64,000 nt of DNA from Mycoplasmoides gallisepticum (GTDB lineage: Bacteria > Bacillota_I > Bacilli_A > Mycoplasmatales > Mycoplasmoidaceae). Below the pieces are notes generated by a model that was given only the letters and a program-made list of their open reading frames with translations, made no database searches and was not told the DNA's origin. The stretch spans positions 620,001-684,000 of the forward strand of contig NZ_LS991952.1 in NCBI RefSeq assembly GCF_900476085.1, in the 5' to 3' direction. The translations under genes and the position numbers were made by a program. Positions 54,324 through 64,000 of the stretch are shown here, piece after piece. The first letter of the stretch is position 1. Each line of letters begins with the position of its first letter.

Positions 54324-56796
54324 AAATCAAATTGCTCTTTCGTACAGAACACCTCATGATTATCAGACACTTGATAAAATGATGGTTTATTAATTACTGA
54401 ATAATCTTTGTAATAGTTAAGCCCTTCATCAAATGAAGCTAGATCTAAATGGATATTAGACAGTTTAGGTGAAGCTTTCATTAATGATTTCGTGTATGGG
54501 TGGATCGGGTTTTTAAAGATCTTATCAACGTTTCCACGTTCTAGGATCTTACCGCGGTGCATAATGATCACATTCTCACAAGCATAGTTAACCATCGATA
54601 GGTCGTGGGCAATAAACAAGAAAGTTACACCACGTTTTTCAACCATCTCTTTCATGATGTTTACGATCTGTGCTTGGATCGAAACATCTAGTGCTGAGAT
54701 CGGTTCATCAGCAATCACGATCTGAGGGTCTGTAATCAACGCTCTAGCAATCACCACTCTTTGACGTTGACCACCTGAAAATTCATGTGGGTATCGATAA
54801 GCATGTTCAGGTTTTAACCCAACTTGGTTTAATGCATCAAACACCTTATCACGGATTAAGATTGATCTTAATGGAAATAAGTAAATTCAATTTAATCATT
54901 TTGGCAATTTTAAGAATAAATTACGGTAAATATTCTTATCTTTAGTGGTTACTTTATGTTCAAAATCAACAGCATCCATTGATTTAAAACGTAATTTAAT
55001 TGCCGCAATTAAGACCTTAAGATCTTTATTGTGTCAGTGATTAGTTCTAGCTAAATGATGGATCTTTTCTTTTACCAATTTATGGAATCGATGCTTGGTG
55101 CTTAGATAAGTTTCTTCTAGTTTTTTAACTTCTTGAGTTAAGTTATTACGGTTAGCATAGATCTCTGGTAATTTATTCTTATAATCTTGGATTGCTTGAT
55201 CACGTTTGGTTTTTTTATCTAACGTAACTTTTTTAAGTTGTTCAAGCTGATTAATAGAATCAGATTTATTACTAATTTGATATGATTGGTAATTTTCACT
55301 AATCTCATGGTTTAATTGTTTGATCTCTTTTTTCAGGTTGAAAAGATCAACATTCTTTTCATTAACGATCCGTTTTGATTCTTGTTTGTGTTGATTAATC
55401 TCATTGATTAAACGTCAAAGTTTTTATAAATATCATTTTTTCATTGATCAAAACTACGATCTAAATAATTAGCATCAACAAGATAGTTATGTAAATTAAT
55501 TAATGAACTGATCTGATTGATCGTTTCATTAACTTTTTTAAGATCAAGCTCACGATCAATCGAATGGAACAATCTTTTAGCTAGATCTAAATAAGTATTG
55601 GCTTGATTAGTTAACTTATGAGTTTTTAAGATATCTTGATTTAATTCAACTGAAAAGTTGATTACAATACTAACAAGTGGTTCGAAAATATCAGCAAAAT
55701 GACCGTTAATTTTCTTAATTAATAGATCAAGATTCTCTTTTTCAAAAAACTTATCTTTCTTAATTAATTTAATGATATTAAGTTCAGCTTTTTTCCAATA
55801 ATAATTGATTCCAGCATAAACATAATCTAATGGCTTATTGGCCATTATCATCTTGTATTTAAAACTTTTTACTTCAGATTCAACGGTTGTTAATCAACTT
55901 AATAGTTCTGAGAAATTTCTAAACAGATAAAGCTCATTAAACTCTTTAATTGTTTGTTTGTATAAAGCTTTTTTAGCTACTTTTTTCTCTTTAAGATCTA
56001 AAACAGGTTGGGAATACTTTAAGATCTTAGCTTTATTACTTTGATTAAGTTTAGCTTGATCAAATTCTAGATCGATCGGATCATATTTTTTTAGATCATA
56101 ATCTAAGATGTAATCATCAATGATCTTCTTATAATCTGAGAAATATTTCTTAGATAATTCGATATTGCTTTGAACTTTTTCAGATCAATCATCTAATAAG
56201 AAAACTAGTTCTTTATAACCAGTAGTAAAATCAGATGAACTTAACTGGAAATTATTAATCTGATTAATTGCTTGCTGATATTGATCAGTTAGTTTTTGAT
56301 AATAATTTCTTTGATACTGATTGGTTAGATCAAATTCTCTAGCTTGAAAAACGTAATGAAAATAAGGTTTGATATAAGTGATCTTTTGATAAAGCGCTTT
56401 GGTTTTCTTATGAATCATCTTATTAATCATAATTGGTTCAGCCACCAACTTTAACACCGTCTTAATCGGGTTAAGTGAGCTCATTGGATCTTGAAAGATC
56501 ATCTGAGCATTTTGGTGTAATCACGACTTATCAGCTCGCGATAATTTCTTATTCCCAATTAAACGACCATCAAGATTAATCATCCCCCCACTAAGTTTAT
56601 TTAGTCTAACTAGGGTCTTACCAATCGTTGATTTCCCACTACCAGACTCACCAATAATCCCAAAGAAGTCACCCTTATTAACTTTAAAAGAAACGTTATC
56701 AACAGCAGTAAACTGAGAACCCCTAGAGTTGAAAACTACTGATAAATTAGCGACATCTAATAATGTTTTAACTTGTTCGTCTTTTTTATTACTCAT
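54302..56796 (-). pseudogene. oppF: Oligopeptide ABC transporter ATPase OppF, disrupted by a one-base frameshift
   Basis: The second ATPase of an Opp importer. The first part (56796 to 55408, 462 residues) has Walker A GESGSGKST near residue 55, a Q-loop MIFQDPMSSLNP, and the long charged insert typical of mycoplasma OppF (about 850 residues overall). The frame then ends in UAA at 55408-55410. The insert continues in the -1 frame from 55423 to 54302 and carries the signature HEFSGGQRQRV, Walker B VIADEPISALD and HPYTKSLM. Adding one base, for example a sixth A in the AAAAA at 55421-55425, restores one 831-residue protein. So the nucleotide-binding domain is split. A homopolymer switch, strain lesion or sequence error are all possible. 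Confidence 0.85.
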
Positions 56797-58120
56797 CGAT
56801 CTTCTTCTCTCTAATATCAAATACGTTATAAACTACTTCAGGGGTTTTATCTTTATCATGAATATTAGCTAAATCTGATAGTGATTTCTTGTAGGTTTCA
56901 ATCTTTTGTTTAACCAATTCAGGTAACTCAATCTTAGGCGCATCTGGGTGTAATAATCAAGTTGCAGCCTTATGGGTATTAGTGATCTCAATTAATGGTG
57001 GTTGGCTATTAAAATCTAACTTAATTGCGTATTCATTTCTAGCAGCAAACGCATCTCCTTTAGGTGGTGAGATTAGATTTGGAGCTGAACCTGGAATGGA
57101 TCTTAGTTTACCTTCAATTCCCTCGTCGGGAATTGAAGAGATTAACGCCCACGTATAAGGGTGGCGTGGATCTAAAAAGATATCATCAATATTACCTTGT
57201 TCAACGATCTTACCCGCATACATCACATAGATATAGTCACAAAAGTTTGCCACCAATGCGATATTATGTGAGATAAAAATAACCGTAATCTTGTAGATCT
57301 GATTAATTCGTTTAATCAGATCTAATACCTTAGCTTGGATCGTTACATCAAGCGCTGTTGTTGGTTCATCTGCAATAATTAATTTTGGTCTAGAAGCAAT
57401 CGCAATCCCAATCACGATTCTTTGTCTCATCCCACCTGAAAACTCATGTGGATAAGCATTGATCTTATTTTTGATATCAACAATACCAATAAATTCTAAG
57501 ATCTGATAGATCTTAGTTTTAATTGATTTTGCGCTTTTTTCGTTACGATATTTATCTTTGGCTTCTTTAAGTTTAGTTAGATGATCAACTCTTAATTGTT
57601 CAAGATGTTTGAATAGTTCAGCACTATTAGAGTTGGTTTTTTCTAACTCTTGTTTTTGTTTTAGATATTGATCTTTAAGCTGTTCAACTTCTTGGCGGTA
57701 CCTTCTTTTTTCAGCGATCACCAAAGCTTCTTTAATCTGTGCACCGATCTTCTTAGTTGGGTTTAGTGACATCAATGGGTCCTGAGGGATATATGTCACG
57801 TGTTCACCTCTTAAATGGCACCAATCGCGGTTTTTAATCTTAGTGATATCAATATCATAAAGATTTAAGTTATCAGCCGTAATTTTGGAATTATCATTAA
57901 ACCCAATTAAGGATTTAACACAAACTGATTTCCCACTACCAGATTCACCAATAATCCCGATGATCTGACCTTCTTTAGCTGAGATTGAAACTCCCCTAAC
58001 AGCTTGAAGCATCCCATCTTTAGTTTTAAAAGAAACGTTGAGATTATCAATATCAACCATATAACCTGGTTTTAGTTTCTTATTAGGATCACTGACCAAA
58101 TATCGTTCTTTAAAGCGCAT
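56789..58120 (-). CDS. oppD: Oligopeptide ABC transporter ATP-binding protein OppD
   Basis: First ATPase of the Opp importer. The 443 residues have Walker A GESGSGKSV near residue 57, the Q-loop TYIPQDPLMSLNP, a charged insert of about 70 residues (about 130-205), signature HEFSGGMRQRIVIG near 225, Walker B LIIADEPTTALDV, and a C-terminal HPYTWALISSIP. The C-terminus continues about 55 residues past a UGA-Trp at 56954-56956. It overlaps the oppC stop (TAATG) and the oppF start. It appears intact, unlike its partner. Confidence 0.94.
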
Positions 58121-59259
58121 TATTTTCTACCTATGATTCTTGGATCGACAGCATCATTGATTGCATTAGCAATAATCTGTAATGAGATCGTAAATAATGA
58201 AAAGACGACAATCGGTGGTAAGGAGATATGTAATAGATCTGGTGACACGTTTTGATATGTTGATGATAAGATCGTTCCTAACGTAATATCTTGACTTGAT
58301 TTAAGTCCTAAGAAAACTAACCCTGCATCAACAAAGATTGCCACTGGAATAAAGTTAACAAAGATCACAGCTAACCGACCAGAGATATTGGGAATAAGGT
58401 GATAAAAGATAATTCTTCACTGACTAGCTCCAAGTGTTCTAGCAGCTTGAACATACTCAGCATCCTTAGATTTAACAATATAAATTCTAGTCACTTGAGC
58501 TGGTCCAGTTCAATATAAAGCAATTAAAGCCGCATTAATTGAACCAATACTTAAGTTTCCACCAGAAGTAGATCGGGTCCTAACAAAGATCTGTGCCAAG
58601 ATAATGATTAAGATGATTGAAGGTAACCCACCAATAATCTCCACGATTCGCATCATTACCGTATCAATTCATTTCCCAGCAAAACTACCAGAGATAGCAC
58701 CATAAATCACCCCGATTAAGCTTGCAAACACAGCCACAACTAGTGCTGATTGTAATGAAGCTGCCATCGCTTGTCACAGATTAGTCCAAACATCCACCCC
58801 ACCTTGAGTTGTTCCCAAGATCGGATAAACGTTTCTTAACTCTTCTAACATATATGGGTGAAACCTAATTAAAACGGTATTATTACCCATATCAGTTTCA
58901 CTTACAATCGTCCCATCATAAATAAATAAGAGATCTCTTGGGATGATTAGATCTTTGGTGGGATTAGTTCCAAAGATCCTAGGTGGTAAGTTGAAATAGA
59001 TCTCATCAATTCCCAGGGGTTGGGTCGCACTGTATTGTGACACTAGTGGTGCAATAATTGATAATAGAACGATGATAATTAATAAAACACTAAAAACTCC
59101 AGCAGCTGTGTTTTTAAAAAACCGTTTGATAATCTCAACAATATAGTTAGTTGGTTTACCGATCACCAAACTTTGTTTACTTAATTGTTCGTTAGCATCC
59201 ACTCGATCAAACAGTTCTTTCTCAAATTGATAGTTCTTACTTAATTCTGATATTGTCAT
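58120..59259 (-). CDS. oppC: Oligopeptide ABC transporter permease OppC
   Basis: One of two membrane subunits forming the peptide channel. The 379 residues have a cytoplasmic N-terminus, a first helix near 55-75, a large external loop, and five further helices. The permease EAA-type loop is visible around YVQAARTLGASQWRIIFYHLIPN. Several Trp are UGA (for example 58771-58773). The stop overlaps oppD by one base, and it starts 4 bases after oppB. It appears intact. Confidence 0.93.
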
Positions 59260-59263
59260 CTGT

Positions 59264-60469
59264 TTAACCTAGTGCTTTCTCTAACTTATACAGCCTACCT
59301 TCAAGAATTAAGTATTCGATATTAGTTGGCAAGCCAAATTTCTTATCAACCACAACTTTGTGTTTAGATAGATCATTATTATCTTTAATTGAATCAATTA
59401 AAGATTGATCCTTATCTTTTGATAAGACATAAGCGTTGGTTTCATTAACCAAGGCTCATAGTTTTTTGGTTTTGTTTCTAACAATACTATTGTGGATCCA
59501 ACGAATGAAGATAAACGAATTAGCTTCAGCTAACCGGATTCTTGGATCTACTAATGTGTAGATGAAATCTAATAAGATCTGTAACAAGAACCCAAGTGAA
59601 GAAAAGAACAACACTTGGAAAGCTAACATATTAACTTCGTTTCTTTGGATTGCAGCAACTAATAAGGATGCTGTCCCTGGAACACTGAAGAACGTTTCAA
59701 TAATAAATGAAGATGAGATTAATCCCAAGATTGAAGGAACAATGATCGACAAGATTGGGATTGAAGCATTTCTAAAAGCATGCTTAAAGATGATTGCAGA
59801 CTCACTTAACCCTTTTGATCTGGCAGTTTTGATGTAGTCTTGTTGTAAGACTTCAACCATCTCATTTCTCATGTAATAAGTCATGCTTGAAAACCCACCC
59901 AAACTTAACGATAAGATCGGTAAGGTTAATGAAGCAATAAACCGCCCAACCGTATAACCATTTGATCCAGGTGCGACATATCTTGTTGGAACCCCGGTGT
60001 TTCTAAAAATAATTAATAGAACGATCGCGATCACAAAGCTTGGCACAGAGACAAAGACCACAGATAAAGTACTAAGGGTTGTATCAAGCGCTTTACCGCG
60101 ATACACAGCTGACAACACCCCAAAACTAACCCCTAAGATAATTGAGATTACAAATGATATTGCAGTTATCAACAGTGTATTAGGCACAGTTTCAAAAAAC
60201 CATTGCCCAATATTAATCGCACTATTTGAATAATACTATCCTAGTGAATGATTCACAAACAGATCATGAAGGTATTTGCCATACCTAACAATGATCGGTT
60301 CATTAAAACCAAGTGCATCAACCCTTCTTTGGAAAGCAGCTGGGGATTCATTTTGTCCAGGGCTGATTGGTAAATAGGGCAATAACCCTGTTAATAAATA
60401 TGTTAGTGTTAAAAGAATGAAAACGGCTAGTGCTGCAAAACCAATTCTTTTTAAAATATAAGTTAGCAT
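59264..60469 (-). pseudogene. oppB: Oligopeptide ABC transporter permease OppB, interrupted by an in-frame UAG
   Basis: The other Opp channel subunit. The frame spans 402 codons and reads as a complete OppB: first helix LKRIGFAALAVFILLTLTYL, external segment, then the conserved VPNTLLITAISFVISI and YIKTARSKGLSESAIIFKHAFRN loop. But codon 78 (60236-60238) is UAG, a real stop even in this genetic code, after VNHSLG and before YYSNSAINIG. The reading frame is otherwise unchanged, so this looks like a point mutation of CAG (Gln) or UGG (Trp). The downstream part could only start at an internal codon such as GTG 60185-60187 and would lack the first helix. Confidence 0.87.
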
Positions 60470-60486
60470 TGTTTTCTTACATAAAA

Positions 60487-60558
60487 GAACAAATAACTAA
60501 GTTAACCTTAGTTTTTTGTTCATCAACTTTTTTAGTAGATGAAAAATCTACTAAAAAA
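60487..60558 (-). promoter_or_regulatory. Two hairpins between oppA and oppB
   Basis: One stem is GAACAAATAACTAAG / CTTAGTTTTTTGTTC (60487-60521); the other is TTTTTTAGTAGAT / ATCTACTAAAAAA (about 60528-60558). The second resembles a terminator or processing site at the oppA end, so oppA may be expressed well above oppBCDF. Confidence 0.55.
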
Positions 60559-60588
60559 CGATCATAAAAATTATAATAAACTATTTTT

Positions 60589-63282
60589 TTAGTTGTTTTG
60601 ATTATTAGTTCTTGTTGGTTGAAAATCAGAATATGGTCTTCTTAATGAACCACTATAACCATTTACTTTAAATGCCGCTGGCAGTTTGTTTTCTTGAATC
60701 GCTAAAACAGCATCATGTAATGGAACTGTAGCAAATAAAGTATTATCAGTTAGTGATCGATATGGAATTGAAGTGTATTGGAACGTTCCCCGACTTTGGA
60801 CAACTTGTGCTAGTCTGTATCAATTAATTAAGTTAACGATTCCAGCACGGATGATTCTTGAATCATCACTGTTTCAATTTCTAAAGATATTTCTGGTTAC
60901 AGCATCTTGATATTCAGGCTCACCACCTTGTGGGCTAGCAGCTCAAACAGTGTAGTTCATCTGTGAAGAAGGAGTCGTTACTTGAGATGATCAATAGAAC
61001 TGTCTGTATCTAGCAGTAGTTGAGGCGCTGGTGATACTACTTCTAGGCACAGTAAGCTGAGTTGGACTTGAATCATCATCACGATAACCTTGGAAGATTA
61101 TATCTGCGCTTCTCTTACCACCAAAGTTGGTAATAGCTTTTTGTACAGGAGTTTTATTAGCATAATAATCTGCACTAAATGCTTTTTGATAATTCGGGTT
61201 ATAAGTTTGGGTGAATTGGTTAGCAGAATAAGCACTTAGATAGTATGAACCAGAATAGTATGCATTGTTTAGGTTTTGGCTACTATCAGATGCGCTGATA
61301 TAACCAAATAATTTAGTTCATCCTGTTTTTTCTTTATCGATTGACGAGTCGGCATTAACCATTATTTCACCTGGTACAGTTCCTTCAGTTCAGTTAGTGC
61401 TAGCAGTAGTTTTGAATTCGGTGTTTGTAGTACCAAGATTACTTACAGTACTATCAGCTTGACCTGAGATTCTTAAAGCTCTTACTCGAGTATCTCAGTA
61501 AGGCATCGGTGTTAGGAAACTAATTTTAAAGGTTTGCATAGCAAACGCATAAGGTTGTTTTAGATAGATTCTAAATGTGTCATCCGTACTTGTGAATTTA
61601 CCAATATCATAAGTTGAAGAAGTGATTTTCTCAGTTCCTGGTGTTACAGTAACTTTGCCATTACTATCTGAAACTGTCCCGTTAACTGATTTTTCTAGAT
61701 CAACACCTAATAGATCTAAAAGATAACCATTAACAGTGTAGTCTATTCCAGCTGCTAATCAGAACGATTCAAGCCCTCTTTCAAAGTCACGACCAGATAA
61801 ACTGGCTACAGGGTTTTCATTTTGATCAGTTCATTTCACATTGTGATCGATCAATCAGTCATATCTAACTGCTTGATCAATGTATTTTTGTAAATTGCTA
61901 TCAACTTCAGGATCAACCACACCTGTTTTTGAGATATAAACATGTGGATTTTCTTTTTTAGCTTGATCTTCAACACTTTTAGCTCACATCTCAGCACCAG
62001 TACCCGTTGTCGGACGTAGAACAACTGCTAATAATTTATCATTAGCATCATAAAGTTTTACTCCTTTAGCACCTTCTAGTTTATAAGTTCCAGTAAGATT
62101 AGAAGTTCTTGTTCTAGTGTTTGCATCATAATTAATCTCACCAGTTGTTTCAGATGAAATTAAGTATGAGAATGAGCCTGGGAAATTTGAAGTATTTCCA
62201 GGTGAAAAGGCTTTTTGAAGCGCAAGCTCCTCACCTTCAGCTGGGTTCTCAGGCAATTCACTAACAAACCCTTGGTTAGCTGGACCATTTGAGTCTCTTA
62301 ATAAAAGTTCTCCTGCTTTTCAATCAGTTCGAATTTTTCATTCTGGACTTTTAACTAATAGGTGGTTAATTGTTGTATTGTTTGAAGAAGGTAATGGAAT
62401 AAATGAGAACTGATCATCTAAGAAAGAGTTCAGATACAACGCACGCGGAGTGTTACTTGCTGTTCATTCTCCTAAATACTTACCAATTGAATTTTGGAAA
62501 TTATCAAGTGTAGTTTGATTGGTTGTTAAAACCTCTGCTAGTGTTTTACCTTTAAATATATTCAAATAATCCATATCACTAGCTGATGATGATTGTGCTG
62601 GTTCACCTTCAGTAGCTGCTGGCATCGTTGGTGCTTTTAATTGGGTTAAATTACTTTTAATAATTGCTTTAGCTAAAGATGCAGTTAGATCAACATATTG
62701 TTGGGTGTATTCTTGTACATAAGCTGCAGGATTATTAGCTACATCAATTATTCTTTGAACTAAATATTGATCAACTTTAGCACCTTTGGTGTTGGCAATT
62801 CAACCTTCAATGAACGAACCAACCGCAGGATAGTCCACAGTTCAAAAGTAGGTACCAGCAGTCGTATTAGCTCTAAGAAAGTACTCGCTAACAGAAGGTG
62901 TCGTAGAACCTCTTAAACGAAAATCATATTCGATTAAGCCATCAGATAAAGATCTTAAAGCAGCAGTCTTATTATTAATCATCGTTCTTTGGTCATCGGT
63001 TAGTGTTGTTATGCTTAATGACTTGTCAATGATTCTTCATGGATTAGCTTTAGTTGCTCCCATATTTTCTAAAGCTTTAACAAAGCTTTCTTTATTTAAA
63101 GCTAGATCTCTGATCCCGTCTGCTGCCTTAATTTTAACGTTATCGTTATTTTCAAAAACATATCCTCTAGCAAAATCATTGTTTGTGCTGTTATTAACAC
63201 AAGATGCTAAAGCACTTGTTGATAAAACAGCAAACGAAAGTAACGATCCTATTTTGATTATGGTTTTATTTCTATATCTCAT
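60589..63282 (-). CDS. oppA: Oligopeptide-binding lipoprotein OppA (lineage-specific large form)
   Basis: Surface solute-binding protein of the Opp system. The frame is 897 residues and begins with a basic n-region and a hydrophobic stretch ending in a lipobox ALASC, giving a lipidated Cys27. The mature part is Ser/Thr/Asn-rich, with many UGA-Trp codons that break it into fragments. I did not find a UAA or UAG in frame. Classical OppA motifs are weak, as in other mycoplasmas whose OppA is about 900-1000 residues. The call rests mostly on its lipoprotein signal, size and position directly before oppB. Mycoplasma OppA proteins can also have ecto-ATPase and adhesion roles; that is not testable here. 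Confidence 0.82.
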
Positions 63283-63345
63283 TGCGATTCTAATCTTTCT
63301 TAATTTTTTCCTTAGTTATTATGTTATTGATCGCTTAAAAAGAAA

Positions 63346-63370
63346 AATCGTGATTGGCAAGCAATCACGA
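63346..63370 (-). terminator. Hairpin with T-run in the oppA leader
   Basis: Perfect 10-bp stem ATCGTGATTG / CAATCACGAT with a 5-base loop, followed on the minus strand by TTTTTCTTTTT. It lies between the small ORF and oppA, so it either ends the small transcript or attenuates oppA. Confidence 0.75.
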
Positions 63371-63456
63371 TAATTTACTTTATGATCTTAGTTTTTAAAC
63401 TTCAAACGATTGCTTTATTTGGTTATTATGGTTTTGGATAAGCAATCGATACAAAT

Positions 63457-63609
63457 CTATGATTCAATACTAGAACTACTCATCCGACTCAAGCTTGGTC
63501 GTAACAATATTGTTAATACAAAACTAGAAGAATTACACTTATTCTTCTTAAACGTTTGCTTATTAATCTTGTCAAAACTTTGAGTTAATCTTTGGTTAGT
63601 TCTTAACAT
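63457..63609 (-). CDS. Possible 50-residue small protein or leader peptide upstream of oppA
   Basis: ATG 63607-63609 to UAG 63457-63459 gives 50 residues (MLRTNQRLTQSFDKINKQ..., basic, Ser-rich at the end). A TATAAT at 63622-63627 would make its mRNA nearly leaderless. A terminator-like hairpin follows at 63346-63370. No Shine-Dalgarno and no recognisable domain, so it may be only the untranslated leader of oppA. Confidence 0.35.
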   Translation of the reverse strand: MLRTNQRLTQSFDKINKQTFKKNKCNSSSFVLTILLRPSLSRMSSSSIES

Positions 63610-63621
63610 AGTAACGAGTTA

Positions 63622-63627
63622 ATTATA
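63622..63627 (-). promoter_or_regulatory. -10 box upstream of the oppA leader
   Basis: Perfect TATAAT on the minus strand, about 340 bases before oppA and 12 bases before the small ORF ATG. Confidence 0.5.
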
Positions 63628-63678
63628 CACCGATCTTAAAAAGATGTATAAATTTATTTTGGAATTAGGGGTAATAGA

Positions 63679-63710
63679 TAAAAAAATCAACGTAAAGATT
63701 TACGTTGGCT
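63679..63710 (-). terminator. Terminator of the OppF-like gene at the window edge
   Basis: Stem CAACGTAAA / TTTACGTTG with a short loop and TTTTTTATC on the minus strand, about 10 bases past the stop. Confidence 0.82.
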
Positions 63711-63718
63711 ATTTGATC

Positions 63719-64000
63719 TTAAGCTTCTTGATATTTCCCTTGTTTTCAGTCTGCTAGCTCTTGATCAGTAGCTAAAACAAAGTGGTTATCATTAACTTTT
63801 TGTCAGACTGGTTGGTTATTATGATCATATCCGTGGATACTTGGATCATATTTATAACCAACCAAACTACCCTTATGACCAGCTATTGATGGTACAGCAT
63901 CTAATAATGATTTCGTATAAGGGTGTAGTGGGTTTTTCATAATCTCTTGAGTAGTCCCCACTTCAAGTAATCTTCCCTTGTTCATTACTGCGATCCGATC
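63719..64000 (-). CDS. OppF-like ABC transporter ATPase, C-terminal part (runs off window)
   Basis: Only the last 93 residues are visible: RIAVMNKGRLLEVGTT, then HPYTKSLLDAVPSIAG, the C-terminal signature of OppD/OppF-type ATPases, and a tail ending KQGKYQEA. Its tail layout matches the OppF at 54.3 kb (both have a Y..D...N....V segment after HPYTKSL), so it is probably the last gene of a second opp operon. Two UGA-Trp codons are present. It ends with its own terminator before the oppA promoter. Confidence 0.75.

Noticed and set aside
55400-55440. Classical X XXY YYZ slippery heptamer as the cause of the oppF frameshift
   Set aside because: The sequence is TAAAAAC, not AAAAAAC, and no clear downstream pseudoknot is visible; a one-base deletion is simpler.

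Overview
The window is AT-rich mycoplasma DNA. UGA has to be read as Trp: MsrB, RecA, RNase Y, PdhA, NADH oxidase, ClpB, enolase and most other genes are continuous only under that code, while UAA and UAG are the stops. A giant EAGR-box cytoskeletal protein, and a gene order rnc-plsX-fakA-(asp23)-rlu-spoU-DHH-thiI-PD-(D/E)XK that resembles M. genitalium MG367-MG373 (from memory), point to the M. pneumoniae cluster. With RecA and GroEL also present, my best guess is M. gallisepticum or a close relative; this is inference.

Layout. 1-5.1 kb (minus): start of a PotA-like polyamine ABC ATPase, a 494-residue tail-anchored acidic protein, rny and recA. 5.7-8.3 kb: an IS256-type element carrying two head-to-tail copies, flanked by an 8-bp target duplication. 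8.5-25.6 kb (minus): msrB, then energy metabolism and chaperonin genes, read as cnnm-ktrB-ackA-nox-pdhA-pdhB-pdhC-pdhD-lplA-pfkA-pyk-groES-groEL. These cover pyruvate to acetate plus ATP, NADH reoxidation, lipoylation of E2 and late glycolysis. 25.8-27.1 kb (plus): two tandem deoxynucleoside kinases. 27.1-29.3 kb: clpB under a CIRCE operator. 29.4-39.2 kb: a lipid, RNA-modification and nuclease operon ending in an RNase III with a very long N-terminal extension. 39.3-39.9 kb (plus): an acetyltransferase and tRNA-Arg(UCG).

40.1-45.9 kb holds one 1,939-residue gene with nine EAGR boxes, likely a terminal-organelle or gliding protein. 46.1-52.97 kb: DEAD-box helicase, enolase, two 4-TM proteins flanking hinT, nusB, an Asp23-family protein and efp. 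53.1-53.65 kb: a 24-residue peptide with seven cysteines and its own promoter, strong Shine-Dalgarno and terminator, followed by a decayed second copy of the same unit. tRNA-Ser(GCU) follows. 53.8-63.3 kb: an oligopeptide transport cluster (oppA-oppB-oppC-oppD-oppF plus a small membrane protein) with two lesions, an in-frame UAG in oppB and a one-base frameshift in oppF. The window closes inside a second OppF-like gene, so this transporter may be redundant and decaying.

The least familiar items are the Cys-rich micropeptide unit, the RNase III fusion, the nine-EAGR protein, the damaged opp operon and the tandem IS whose two transposase copies carry complementary defects.
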